From: Terribacillus saccharophilus
Lineage (GTDB): Bacteria > Bacillota > Bacilli > Bacillales > Amphibacillaceae
Assembly (NCBI RefSeq): GCF_002272745.1
Contig: NZ_NPBD01000001.1
Location: 248,001-312,000 of the forward strand
DNA: 64,000 nt
Direction: 5' to 3'
Part shown: one piece after another, positions 49,220 to 57,510 of the stretch
Position numbering within the stretch: the stretch's first letter is position 1
How the letters are laid out: each line of letters opens with the position of its first letter
Program-made: the position numbers and the translations under genes
Notes under the pieces: generated by a model
What the model was told of the DNA's origin: nothing
The model's input: the letters and a program-made list of their open reading frames with translations, nothing else
The model's database searches: none

Positions 49220-50341
49220 ATGCTATATGACATCATCATTCTCGGAGCTGGATCAATGGGAATGAGTGCAGGGTATCATCTGGCAAAGGAGAGCCAGAAA
49301 GTATTAATGCTGGATAGCTATCATCCTCCTCATGTCCATGGGAGCCACCATGGGGAAACGAGGATTATTCGTCATGCATATGGCGAAGGCGAGGCTTATG
49401 TGCCATTTGCTCTCCGTGCTAGAGAATTATGGAAGGATTTAGAGCAGAAGCTCGAAAAGGACATTTTTATTGAAACAGGAGTATTGAACTGCGGTCCAGA
49501 ATCGAGTCCATTTATACAAAATGTTCTTAAGAGCGGGAAAAGATATGATCTTCACGTGGAAGAACTTAGTTCAGATTTAATGAAAAAACGTTGGTCAGGT
49601 TTGACTTTACCTGCTGATTATATTGGGGCTTATGAAAAAGATGCTGGTTATTTGCGAACGGATCCAATCTTGAACGGGTACGCAGAGCTTGCTACTGCAT
49701 ATGGAGCCGTTCTTGCAGGAGGCCAGCGAGTGGAAGAGGTACAAATAAAAGAAGGCAATATTGAAGTGAAGACTAATAATGAAATACATAGAGGAAAGAA
49801 GCTGATTGTTACAGCAGGAGCATGGGGAGGAGATTTATTGTCGCAGCTCGGGCTGCAGCTGCCGATTACAGTAACACGGAAGACATTCGCTTGGCTGCAT
49901 GCCGATGCTCCTTTTAATGAAGACAAATTCCCTTGTTTTAGCTTTGATACGGACATGGGGACTTATTATGGATTTCCTAATATAAACGGGACTGGATTGA
50001 AAATTGGACGCCATGACACCGGCTTAGCGATACATCCAGATCAGAAGGGAGCCTCCTTCCATGACGGCGACGTAGAAGAGCTGCTAAGCTTCTTATCTCG
50101 ATTTATGGGCGGCGGAACATTTCGCCTGAGTGAAGGAAAAACATGTATGTACAGCATGACTCCCGACGAAGATTTTATCATTGATTATCATCCGGATCAT
50201 CCAGAAGTTATGTTCGCACTGGGTTTTTCCGGTCATGGATTCAAATTCGCTAGTGCAGTAGGTGAAGTTCTGAGTGAGATGGCAATGGAGAAAGAACTAA
50301 CGGTGGATATGGGGCCTTTCCGTTTAAGTAGATTCGTATAG
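49220..50341 (+). CDS. Monomeric sarcosine oxidase / N-methyl amino acid oxidase
   Basis: 373 residues. FAD-binding GAGSMG at residues 9-14, then the family signature HGSHHGETRIIRHAYGEG near residue 37 and the covalent flavin Cys309 in EGKTCMYSMTPDEDF. This fits monomeric sarcosine oxidase (SoxA) or N-methyltryptophan oxidase (SolA): oxidation of N-methyl amino acids to amino acid, formaldehyde and H2O2. ATG 49220 is preferred; a GTG three codons earlier overlaps the GAGGTG ribosome site. It stands alone. Confidence 0.88.
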   Translation: MLYDIIILGAGSMGMSAGYHLAKESQKVLMLDSYHPPHVHGSHHGETRIIRHAYGEGEAYVPFALRARELWKDLEQKLEKDIFIETGVLNCGPESSPFIQNVLKSGKRYDLHVEELSSDLMKKRWSGLTLPADYIGAYEKDAGYLRTDPILNGYAELATAYGAVLAGGQRVEEVQIKEGNIEVKTNNEIHRGKKLIVTAGAWGGDLLSQLGLQLPITVTRKTFAWLHADAPFNEDKFPCFSFDTDMGTYYGFPNINGTGLKIGRHDTGLAIHPDQKGASFHDGDVEELLSFLSRFMGGGTFRLSEGKTCMYSMTPDEDFIIDYHPDHPEVMFALGFSGHGFKFASAVGEVLSEMAMEKELTVDMGPFRLSRFV

Positions 50342-50479
50342 ATGTGGGATAGAAAGAGTTATTCTTACTATTAGAGCGTCACATTTTGTTAAAGAATGGA
50401 CATAAATCAAAGCAAGGTTTCTTTATAGCATGTTATAATAAAGGAATATATTTTATTATTTGTAAGGAGATGCTGTATC

Positions 50480-50650
50480 ATGCCACCAAGCGTGCGTTTG
50501 ATTCTGATCTTGGCGGTGGCCTTGCTTACTGTTGGTCTCTTGTTATATGGGGCTGTAAAGAGTAAGCAGATGAGGGTGCCTTTCTTGATTTTGGGGTTAT
50601 TATTAGCATTCATTTATATCGTGTCATTTATCGTATTATTTGTTTTATGA
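50480..50650 (+). CDS. Small two-span membrane protein
   Basis: 56 residues: LILILAVALLTVGLLLYGAV helix, a KSKQMRV turn, and LILGLLLAFIYIVSFIVLFVL helix. AAGGAG lies 11 bases upstream of ATG, a TATAAT at about 50435 may be its -10, and a clear terminator follows, so it is likely a real single-gene unit. No family recognised. Confidence 0.65.
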   Translation: MPPSVRLILILAVALLTVGLLLYGAVKSKQMRVPFLILGLLLAFIYIVSFIVLFVL

Positions 50651-50653
50651 CAG

Positions 50654-50686
50654 AGCATGCACAATTATCGTGCATGCTTTTTATTT
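50654..50686 (+). terminator. Terminator after small membrane protein gene
   Basis: AGCATGCAC and GTGCATGCT stem with a 7-base loop, followed by TTTTATTTTC. Confidence 0.87.
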
Positions 50687-50866
50687 TCTACAGGAAATCG
50701 TACCATTCATTTCTATTAGCGGTGAATTTGAAATATTATTGTAATGTTTTGTCACACTTTCGTATAGTATACTATTTCCGGAGCTTACTTTATTTTCTAA
50801 TTCATGACAGATTAATAATACTAGAGCGATGAAAAACCAATAAATAGATTCACAGGGGGAACAGAT

Positions 50867-52327
50867 TTGAGAAAAAAATGGTTGCATATCGGTTTGGCTG
50901 CAGTGATCGGAACTGCTGCACTAGTCTTGCCGGTATCTAGTAATGTTGCTTATGCCTATGAAGATTTAGATGAACAAAGAGATGAAGTCGAACGGAAAAA
51001 ATCGGAGAATGAAGAGCAGCAATCAGAAAAGACAGAGAAGCAGGATGACCTGCAAGCTGCTGCTGAGAAACTCCGCACTGAGTTAGAGAAAATCGATGGC
51101 AAAATCGGTGAAACAAATACAAAGCTAGCAGATACAGAGTCAGAGATTTCCAGTTTGGAAACAGATATCGATACATTAAAAAAAGAAATTGCTGACCTGG
51201 AGGTTCGGATTGAAGAGCGTCACGGTTTGCTGAAGGATCGGATGCATTCTTTGCAGAAAAGCGGCGGTCAGGTGAAATACTTGGATGTTATTATGGAATC
51301 CAAGAGTTTTTCAGATTTCCTTAACCGTGTTGATGCAGTAGGCACTATCATGGGAGCCGATCAGGACTTAATGGAAGCCCAGCAACAGGATCTGGAAGAT
51401 GTTGAATCTAAGAAATCAGAACGTCAAACAAAGCTTGTTCGTGTTGAGAAACAGGCGGATGTATTAGAAGAGACAAAGCAAACCTTGACGGACCAACAGG
51501 AAGAGAAGGACAAGCTTATTGCAGATGTAATGAAAGAATACGATCTGACTTCTGAGGAGCTTGTAAGTCTTAGTGAGGAATCTGCATTGCTGGCTGCCCA
51601 GGAAGATGCTATTGCTGCAGAGGTTGCTTACCGTGATAAGCAGAAAGCAGAGGAAGAAGCACGTAAGGAAGAAGAGCGCCAACGTGCTGAGCAAGCGAAA
51701 CAGGAAGAAGCTGCTAGAGTAGCAGCGGCTGAGCAAGAAGCAGCTGCCAAAGCGGAAGAAGAAAAAGCTTCTGCATCTGCTGCTAGCAAGCCGACAGTAA
51801 AACAAGAGCCAAAGCAGCAAACAGCTGAAGCGGAGTCAACGTCTTCTAAGTCTGCATCAGCTCCGCCGAAACAGCAGGCAAATCCTGCACCAAAACAGAA
51901 GCAGCAAACAACCAAAGCTCCTGCGTCCAGTGGTGATTTCATCACTCCAGCACCAGGAAGCATTACTTCTGGTTTTGGACCAAGATGGGGTACATTCCAT
52001 TACGGAATCGATATTGCTAAACGCGGATCGAATGTGCCGATTTGGGCAGCAGCTTCTGGTACGGTGTCACAAGCCTACTATTCTTCGAGCTACGGAAATG
52101 TAATCTTTGTGAGCCATTCTATTGATGGGAAAACATACACGACGGTATATGCTCACTTGACGTCTATGCAAGTAAGTGCTGGTCAGCGTGTGTCCCAAGG
52201 ACAGCAGATCGGAACAATGGGGAATACAGGCATGTCTCAAGGACAGCATCTACACTTCGAGTTGCACACAGGTCCATGGAACGGCAGTAAATCAAATGCA
52301 GTGAACCCAATACCATATTTGAACTAA
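50867..52327 (+). CDS. Secreted peptidoglycan endopeptidase, coiled-coil plus M23 domain
   Basis: 486 residues. Signal peptide (cleavage likely after VAYA, about residue 29), a long coiled coil (about 30-260, many Glu/Lys/Gln heptads), an Ala/Glu/Lys/Gln-rich linker (about 265-360) and a C-terminal M23/LytM domain. The zinc motifs are HYGIDIA and the HLHFELH pair, so the enzyme should be active. The layout resembles EnvC-type and CwlO-type cell wall hydrolases that are controlled by FtsEX through their coiled coil. It cuts peptide cross-links in the wall. TTG start with CAGGGGGA upstream. Confidence 0.88.
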   Translation: MRKKWLHIGLAAVIGTAALVLPVSSNVAYAYEDLDEQRDEVERKKSENEEQQSEKTEKQDDLQAAAEKLRTELEKIDGKIGETNTKLADTESEISSLETDIDTLKKEIADLEVRIEERHGLLKDRMHSLQKSGGQVKYLDVIMESKSFSDFLNRVDAVGTIMGADQDLMEAQQQDLEDVESKKSERQTKLVRVEKQADVLEETKQTLTDQQEEKDKLIADVMKEYDLTSEELVSLSEESALLAAQEDAIAAEVAYRDKQKAEEEARKEEERQRAEQAKQEEAARVAAAEQEAAAKAEEEKASASAASKPTVKQEPKQQTAEAESTSSKSASAPPKQQANPAPKQKQQTTKAPASSGDFITPAPGSITSGFGPRWGTFHYGIDIAKRGSNVPIWAAASGTVSQAYYSSSYGNVIFVSHSIDGKTYTTVYAHLTSMQVSAGQRVSQGQQIGTMGNTGMSQGQHLHFELHTGPWNGSKSNAVNPIPYLN

Positions 52328-52370
52328 AAGAAACTCCAACACTCTTAACGGGTGTTGGAGTTTCTTTTTA
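52327..52370 (+). terminator. Terminator after M23 peptidase gene
   Basis: AAAGAAACTCCAACAC and GTGTTGGAGTTTCTTT form a long stem with a T-run. Confidence 0.92.
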
Positions 52371-52414
52371 TTTCGTGTAAAGTGAGAGGAATAAATGGAA
52401 AAAGGAGGATCTTG

Positions 52415-53194
52415 ATGCACGAAGCAGCACTTAATAGTTTAGTAGATATGCTTGCAAATGAAAAGGAAGTTAAAGCAGTATTTGTGAAGGGATCTTTTGG
52501 GAGAGGAGAACAAGATCCATACTCTGATATAGACCTATATTGTCTCGTAGAAGAGCATGACTTGGATAACTTCCTGGCAAAAAGATTGGCTTTGCTTTCC
52601 AAATACAAAAATATTCTTTATAGCGAAGAGCTATTTATTATCGCGCCACAGGTAATTATTGTTTATAATGACTTCCTTCATGTGGATTTGTTTACCGTAA
52701 CGGAAAAGACGTTCAAACAAAGTGACCATTTTAGAGTTCTTTATGATCCAGATCAATTGCTGGATCAATTCAAAGGAATGCAAAAGCTTACGATGTCAGA
52801 TGAAGAATACGGAAACCAGATAGTAGATCTGACATGGTTCCTATTCCAGTATCGAAAAGCTGCTCTGAGAGGAAATGGTGCATGGGCAGCAGCTATGCTT
52901 CAGCAAGTTACTGATCCGCTGTCCAGGATGCTTTTGCATCATTATGCACCTGATCGTGCACAACTTGGTCTTAAACGAGCAGAGCAACTGCTGCCTTTCC
53001 CTATATTCAGTGAGTTTAAAATAATCCTGGAAAATGTCACTCCAGCAGGTCATCAGAAAGCGGCTGGAGCTATCCTTCAGCTGATCGCAAAAGAACAATC
53101 CTTTATAAAAAATCATTTAAAAGGAACTGAAAAGAAGATAATTGATCCTCTTTTTCAAAAGTTAGTTGCAGAAGGATTTAGTGTAAATACATAA
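52415..53194 (+). CDS. Nucleotidyltransferase domain protein
   Basis: 259 residues. The minimal nucleotidyltransferase motif is GSFGRGEQDPYSDIDLYCLV near residue 27-46, with a third acidic strand in DFLHVDLFTV near 90. A C-terminal helical part follows. It resembles aminoglycoside adenylyltransferase-like and stand-alone NT proteins. The substrate is unknown; a resistance role cannot be claimed. ATG after AAAAAGGAGG is the start; the frame extends upstream into the terminator. Confidence 0.8.
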   Translation: MHEAALNSLVDMLANEKEVKAVFVKGSFGRGEQDPYSDIDLYCLVEEHDLDNFLAKRLALLSKYKNILYSEELFIIAPQVIIVYNDFLHVDLFTVTEKTFKQSDHFRVLYDPDQLLDQFKGMQKLTMSDEEYGNQIVDLTWFLFQYRKAALRGNGAWAAAMLQQVTDPLSRMLLHHYAPDRAQLGLKRAEQLLPFPIFSEFKIILENVTPAGHQKAAGAILQLIAKEQSFIKNHLKGTEKKIIDPLFQKLVAEGFSVNT

Positions 53195-53197
53195 AAG

Positions 53198-53230
53198 AAA
53201 AAGCCATATCCACTAGGATATGGCTTTTAA
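53198..53230. terminator. Bidirectional terminator
   Basis: AAAAAGCCATATCC and GGATATGGCTTTT arms with a 4-base loop; it also covers the end of the convergent small gene. Confidence 0.87.
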
Positions 53231-53403
53231 TCTATACTAGCTTGAACCACCGACCACCGGACATCGCTATTTGTCTGTGAATTAAGCTTCTGCATCAGAT
53301 CCGTTGCTTCCGTTTCACTAAGGAACAGCATTTCTGAAGTTGAACTGGAATGTTTTAGGTAGGTTTTCGTTCCGTTCGCTTCTCGGACAATTCTGTAGAG
53401 CAT
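53227..53403 (-). CDS. Small soluble protein, unknown
   Basis: 58 residues on the minus strand, MLYRIVREANGTKTYLKHSS start and RWSVVQASID end, a beta-rich protein without membrane segment. GGAAGTGG precedes the ATG, and the terminator at 53198-53230 closes it. No family recognised. It is divergent from the surE operon, whose control region lies 350 bases away. Confidence 0.6.
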   Translation of the reverse strand: MLYRIVREANGTKTYLKHSSSTSEMLFLSETEATDLMQKLNSQTNSDVRWSVVQASID

Positions 53404-53746
53404 CGAACCACTTCCTAACCTAGTATATTTATGTTTCTAAATTTCTAAATATATTGTCTCATAGGAAATAGCGAATGTATATGAATTAAATCGAATATAC
53501 CGTTAAAATTTTGTGGCAATTTAGTATAATCTGTATTTTATTAACTGACATCTAACGAAAATTAGGTAAAAAGTAGTTACTTTAAGAACTCATTAAATGG
53601 AAGGCGCATTTCTATATTCGAAAATTACATTTTTAAACCAAACCTCAATTTGTTTATGGATTGTAAATTATTTACATTTAGCGGAGCGATGTAATTGATA
53701 AACGTTGTTCTGATAGAGAGCAAGCCTTTCATAACATTTTTCTATC
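53404..53746. other. AT-rich intergenic region with a palindrome
   Basis: No gene seen. TGTAAATTATTTACA at 53662-53676 is a palindrome with a single central base and could be a repressor site. The PhoP-like repeats start at 53748 and are listed separately. Confidence 0.4.
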
Positions 53747-53825
53747 TTTTACAACAATTAAACATATCTTCACAATACTTTAAACACTAGCTTCACAATC
53801 AGCTTGTACAGTTAACAATATAGGA
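53747..53825 (+). promoter_or_regulatory. Putative PhoP box (11-bp-spaced TTCACA-like repeats)
   Basis: Direct hexamers TTTACA (53748), TTAAAC (53758), TTCACA (53769), TTAAAC (53780), TTCACA (53792), TTGTACA (53804) and TTAACA (53812) follow at about 11-base steps. The known B. subtilis Pho box is a set of TT(A/C/T)ACA-like hexamers with 11-bp period upstream of the -10. TATAGG at 53819-53824 is a weak -10 candidate. The leader ORF ribosome site follows at 53834. Confidence 0.6.
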
Positions 53826-53846
53826 ACAAATGAAAGGAGTAATGCT

Positions 53847-53966
53847 GTGAAAGATATTTATTTTTCGTTAATGCTTTCCTGGAATGAACCTTTGAAAAAG
53901 ATAATGCATGGTTCAGCTGACAGCTATTCGGTTGGCTATAGGGAAGTAAAGGAGGGTGTCACATGA
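53847..53966 (+). CDS. 39-codon leader ORF coupled to surE
   Basis: GTG start with AAAGGAG seven bases upstream, 39 residues (MKDIYFSLMLSWNEPLKKIM start if GTG is read as Met), stop overlapping the surE ATG by four bases (ATGA). The surE ribosome site AAAGGAGGGTG lies inside it. The good site and overlap suggest real translation and coupling to surE. The peptide matches no family I know and could be a leader peptide or a small protein. Confidence 0.55.
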   Translation: MKDIYFSLMLSWNEPLKKIMHGSADSYSVGYREVKEGVT

Positions 53967-54751
53967 AAATAATGGTTACCAATGACGATGGTATTTTCTC
54001 TCCTGGTGTAGAGGCAATGGTCGAGACACTGCAGCATTTTGGTGAAGTGTATGTTGTCTGTCCGGATCAGGAGTTCAACGCTGTCAGTCAATCTATTACC
54101 TTGCGTCAGCCGGTTCGAGTCAAAGAGATGTACCATTTTCCAGGGGTTGCTGGAGCATGGAGCCTGAACGGGACACCAGCTGATTGTGTGAAGCTTGGTG
54201 TGGAAGTGCTGCTGACAGAAAAACCGGATTTCCTTTTTTCGGGAATTAATATAGGTCCTAATTTAGGGCGCGACATATATTATTCAGGTACGATGGCAGC
54301 GGCGATAGAAGCTTCCCTCTATGATATACCGTCCGCTTCTGTCAGCTTGAACAGTAGTTCGCCGCGCCATGTAAACTATTCTAAGGTCAAGACACTATTT
54401 TATCAGGTTGCCGAAGTACTGCTTCAGCATAGATCGAAGTCCGTCGGCTTACTGAATGTGAACCTGCCAAATATCGATAAGCGGGAATACAAAGGGATAC
54501 AAGTCATCCCGATGGACATGAGTGTATCGCGGTATCGCTTCGTTGGTCTGCATGATCCACATGGGGAAGTATATTATTGGCTTAAGGATCAACTGCTAGA
54601 GCTGGCGGATGTCCATCCGGCAAGCGATTATCTTTTGCTGAAAGAAGGATACATAACCGTCTCACCGATTGAATTGCGTACGCACTATAAACGAAAACAA
54701 GAGCAAGTAGAACGCTGGTTCAAATCTATGGAGACAAATACATCAGAGTAA
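53963..54751 (+). CDS. surE: 5'/3'-nucleotidase SurE
   Basis: 262 residues. SurE motifs: TNDDG at residues 6-10 (metal-binding Asp pair), SQSITLRQPVRV near 43, LNGTPADCVKLG near 68, and SGINIGPNLGRDIYYSGTMAAA near 92. SurE is a metal-dependent phosphatase of nucleoside monophosphates, also acting on polyphosphate ends in some species. It is first in an operon with an ABC importer (binding-protein ATG 14 bases after its stop), behind Pho-box-like repeats. This suggests release of phosphate from an imported or internal phosphoester. Confidence 0.92.
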   Translation: MKIMVTNDDGIFSPGVEAMVETLQHFGEVYVVCPDQEFNAVSQSITLRQPVRVKEMYHFPGVAGAWSLNGTPADCVKLGVEVLLTEKPDFLFSGINIGPNLGRDIYYSGTMAAAIEASLYDIPSASVSLNSSSPRHVNYSKVKTLFYQVAEVLLQHRSKSVGLLNVNLPNIDKREYKGIQVIPMDMSVSRYRFVGLHDPHGEVYYWLKDQLLELADVHPASDYLLLKEGYITVSPIELRTHYKRKQEQVERWFKSMETNTSE

Positions 54752-54765
54752 AGGGAGAGATTGGG

Positions 54766-55785
54766 ATGAAAAGAAAATGGATGGCAGGTATCGTAGGTAC
54801 TGCATTGTTTGCACTTACAGCATGCGGACAAGAGGACACTGAAACCAGTGCAAGTGCTTCAGACGGAGAAATCGCCGGTACGCTCAGCTTCTATACATCC
54901 CAGCCGGATGCTGATGCTCAGAAATTGGTAGAAGGCTTTGAAAAGCGCTACCCGGAAGTGGAATTGGAAACCTACCGTTCTGGTACTGAAGAAGTAATAT
55001 CCAAGCTGAATGCGGAGAAAATGGCGGGAGATGTGCAAGCAGACGTCCTGCTCGTGGCGGACAGTGTGACATTTGAGGATCTGAAAGAACAGGATATGCT
55101 GCAGGCCTATGAGTCAGGAGAATTGGATGCCGTCCCGGATGAATTCGAAGATACAGATCATTATTATACAGGTACGAAAATCATGGCGACAGGAATCGTT
55201 GCCAATACCGATTCAGGTGATGTACCGACTAGCTGGAGTACATTGACAGAAGCTGATGCAAAGGCTCAGACAGTCATGCCTAGTCCGCTGTACTCTGGTG
55301 CTGCAGCATATAATCTTGGTGTATTGACCAGACAGGATGATTTTGGCTGGGAATTCTATGAAAAGCTCAAGAATCAGGAAACCGCAGTCGTAAAAGGTAA
55401 TGGTGATGTACTGAAATCTGTTGCTTCAGGTGACAAGCAGTATGGTGTAATTGTCGACTATCTTGCTGCTAGGGCAAAAGCGGATGGGTCTCCAGTTGAG
55501 CTCGTTTATCCAGAAGAAGGTGTTCCAGTCATCACTGAGCCGATAGGAATCACGAAAGATACCGATAATACTGCAGCAGCAGAAGCATTCGTAGATTATG
55601 TTTTATCTGAAGAAGGGCAAAAGCTTGCAACAGAGCTTGGATATACTCCAATCCGGGATGGGATAGATGCGCCAGAAGGGCTGAAAACTTACGACGAAAT
55701 GAAGGTTTTACAGGCCGATACAGAAGCATTGTATACATCTCGTAATAAAGACAAACAGCAATTCGAGGACCTGTTCGGTAAATAA
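54766..55785 (+). CDS. ABC transporter substrate-binding lipoprotein, AfuA/FbpA type
   Basis: 339 residues. A signal peptide ends in a lipobox (LTAC), then a family-1 binding protein of the ferric/hexose-phosphate/phosphonate group (LSFYTSQPDADAQKLVEGFEKRYP, ADVLLVADSVTFEDL, TVMPSPLYSGAAAYN, QYGVIVDYLAARA). In true ferric-binding FbpA a Tyr-Tyr pair sits in the last of these regions; here it reads VDYLAA, without the pair. That argues against iron as substrate. AfuA of Actinobacillus binds sugar phosphates and belongs to the same group. Confidence 0.82.
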   Translation: MKRKWMAGIVGTALFALTACGQEDTETSASASDGEIAGTLSFYTSQPDADAQKLVEGFEKRYPEVELETYRSGTEEVISKLNAEKMAGDVQADVLLVADSVTFEDLKEQDMLQAYESGELDAVPDEFEDTDHYYTGTKIMATGIVANTDSGDVPTSWSTLTEADAKAQTVMPSPLYSGAAAYNLGVLTRQDDFGWEFYEKLKNQETAVVKGNGDVLKSVASGDKQYGVIVDYLAARAKADGSPVELVYPEEGVPVITEPIGITKDTDNTAAAEAFVDYVLSEEGQKLATELGYTPIRDGIDAPEGLKTYDEMKVLQADTEALYTSRNKDKQQFEDLFGK

Positions 55786-55803
55786 GCAAAAGGAGGGCAA
55801 CCC

Positions 55804-57510
55804 ATGCAACTAATCATGAAATCAAGGCAGCTGGATAAAGGCAGGCATTCCGCCCTCCGCAAGCTTCCTATTTTAGTCGGGATACTAATCCTTTTCTTCT
55901 TTTTCCTATTGCCGATTGTCAGGCTGATTTTAATGAGTTTCACCTCTGGAGAGAGCGTCTCTTTCGGCGCTTATTCAGAGGTGCTCAAGGAGTCTGTTAC
56001 GTGGAAAACACTTTGGAATACAATTTATATTGTCCTCGGCAGTACTGTCTTGTCCATGATTATTGGCATAACGATGGCTGCCATTATGGCATACACGGAT
56101 GTTCGGGGTAAGGCTGTAATGCAGCTGTTCATTTATTTGCCTTTTATCATCCCATCGTATATTACGACACTCGCTTGGGTGCAGTTTTTCAGCAGTTCAG
56201 GGCCGCTTGGGGGGTTGCCTGATTGGCTCATCCCTAATTTATATAGTATCGGCGGTATTATATTCGTACTCGGTATTTCGCATTACCCGCTTGTCTATTT
56301 AATGACAGTCCAAGTCTTCCGCAGGATTCCTCGGGATGCAGAACTTGCTGCTTTTGTTTCAGGAGCATCACGGTTCACCTGCTGGAGAAAAGTGATTATA
56401 CCGTTGGCGTTGCCGGGTATATGCAGCGGGGCTCTGCTTGCGTTCTTATCCAATCTGGATAATTTCGGTGTGCCAGCTTTTCTAGGGATACCGGCAAATA
56501 TCCGTGTACTGAGTACATACATTTATGAACAAGTCATTGGATATGGGCCGAGTGCCTTCAGTCGGGCAGCAGTTCTTTCTGTGTTGCTTGGTATTGTTGC
56601 TGTAGCCGCTACGCTGATACAAGTATGGCTTTTAAGAAGAAGCAAAGTTACAGAAACGACTGTCGCAGATAATGAGCCGCGCATCCAGCTGCCATCAAGC
56701 CAGCGGAGAATACTGCAGACAGTTCTTTGGATTTTCCTGTTTGGTACAAGTCTTGTGCCTTTCTTGGCAATGGGTACAGTCAGTCTCGTTCAGGCATATG
56801 GCATCGATTTGACTTGGGAGAATTTGTCCCTTGGAAATTATCGATATATTATATTTGAGGATGAAAAAGTGATTCGATCCTTAGGCAACAGCCTATTACT
56901 AGGGCTCATCACTGCGATAGTTTGTCTTGTGTTCGGAACTATATTTGCTTACTACCGTTCTCACAAGCAAGGAATATTTCCGAAAGTATTGGAAGCGATT
57001 ATTACAATGCCTTATGCACTTCCAGGAACAGTACTGGCTCTTTGCATCATTTTGATGTGGATGCAGCCATTACCTGGCTGGTATCCAGGTATATATGGCA
57101 CACCAGCTATTCTTTTAATTGCTTATATCACGCGGTTCTTTGTTCTGCAATTCCGGGGCAGTTATACTGCATTCTCGCAGTTGGACGTTCGGATGGAGGA
57201 GGCTGCACGGACGAATGGTGCTAATCTTTTTACAAGATGGAGACAAATTCTGCTGCCGCTTATTCTGCCGGGAGTCCTAAGTGGTGCGTTACTTGTTTTC
57301 CTAACTTCACTGACAGAGCTGACTGTGTCCAGTATGCTTTGGTCCAGCGGTGCTGAGACAGTCGGTGTAATCATTTTCAGTTTCGAACAAGCTGGTTATA
57401 GCACGTACTCGACAGCTTTCTCATCACTGATCGTCCTGGCAATTCTTCTCGGAGGCATTGCATATCTCATTGTGCAGCGGAAATGGAGACAAAGGGGGAG
57501 AAAAGCATGA
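55804..57510 (+). CDS. ABC transporter permease, fused two-domain (AfuB/FbpB type)
   Basis: 568 residues: two tandem permease domains in one chain, about 12 membrane helices. EAA loops: ELAAFVSGASRFTCWRKVIIPLALPG near residue 180 and EEAARTNGANLFTRWRQILLPLILPG near 464. This fused form is typical of the FbpB/AfuB/ThiP group, where one chain makes the whole channel. ATG follows AAGGAGGG. It overlaps the ATPase gene by four bases. Confidence 0.88.
   Translation: MQLIMKSRQLDKGRHSALRKLPILVGILILFFFFLLPIVRLILMSFTSGESVSFGAYSEVLKESVTWKTLWNTIYIVLGSTVLSMIIGITMAAIMAYTDVRGKAVMQLFIYLPFIIPSYITTLAWVQFFSSSGPLGGLPDWLIPNLYSIGGIIFVLGISHYPLVYLMTVQVFRRIPRDAELAAFVSGASRFTCWRKVIIPLALPGICSGALLAFLSNLDNFGVPAFLGIPANIRVLSTYIYEQVIGYGPSAFSRAAVLSVLLGIVAVAATLIQVWLLRRSKVTETTVADNEPRIQLPSSQRRILQTVLWIFLFGTSLVPFLAMGTVSLVQAYGIDLTWENLSLGNYRYIIFEDEKVIRSLGNSLLLGLITAIVCLVFGTIFAYYRSHKQGIFPKVLEAIITMPYALPGTVLALCIILMWMQPLPGWYPGIYGTPAILLIAYITRFFVLQFRGSYTAFSQLDVRMEEAARTNGANLFTRWRQILLPLILPGVLSGALLVFLTSLTELTVSSMLWSSGAETVGVIIFSFEQAGYSTYSTAFSSLIVLAILLGGIAYLIVQRKWRQRGRKA

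Noticed and set aside
50739..50756. Possible WalR box (TGTAAT...TGTCAC) upstream of the M23 peptidase gene
   Set aside because: Spacing is four instead of five bases and the second half does not fit TGTWAH.
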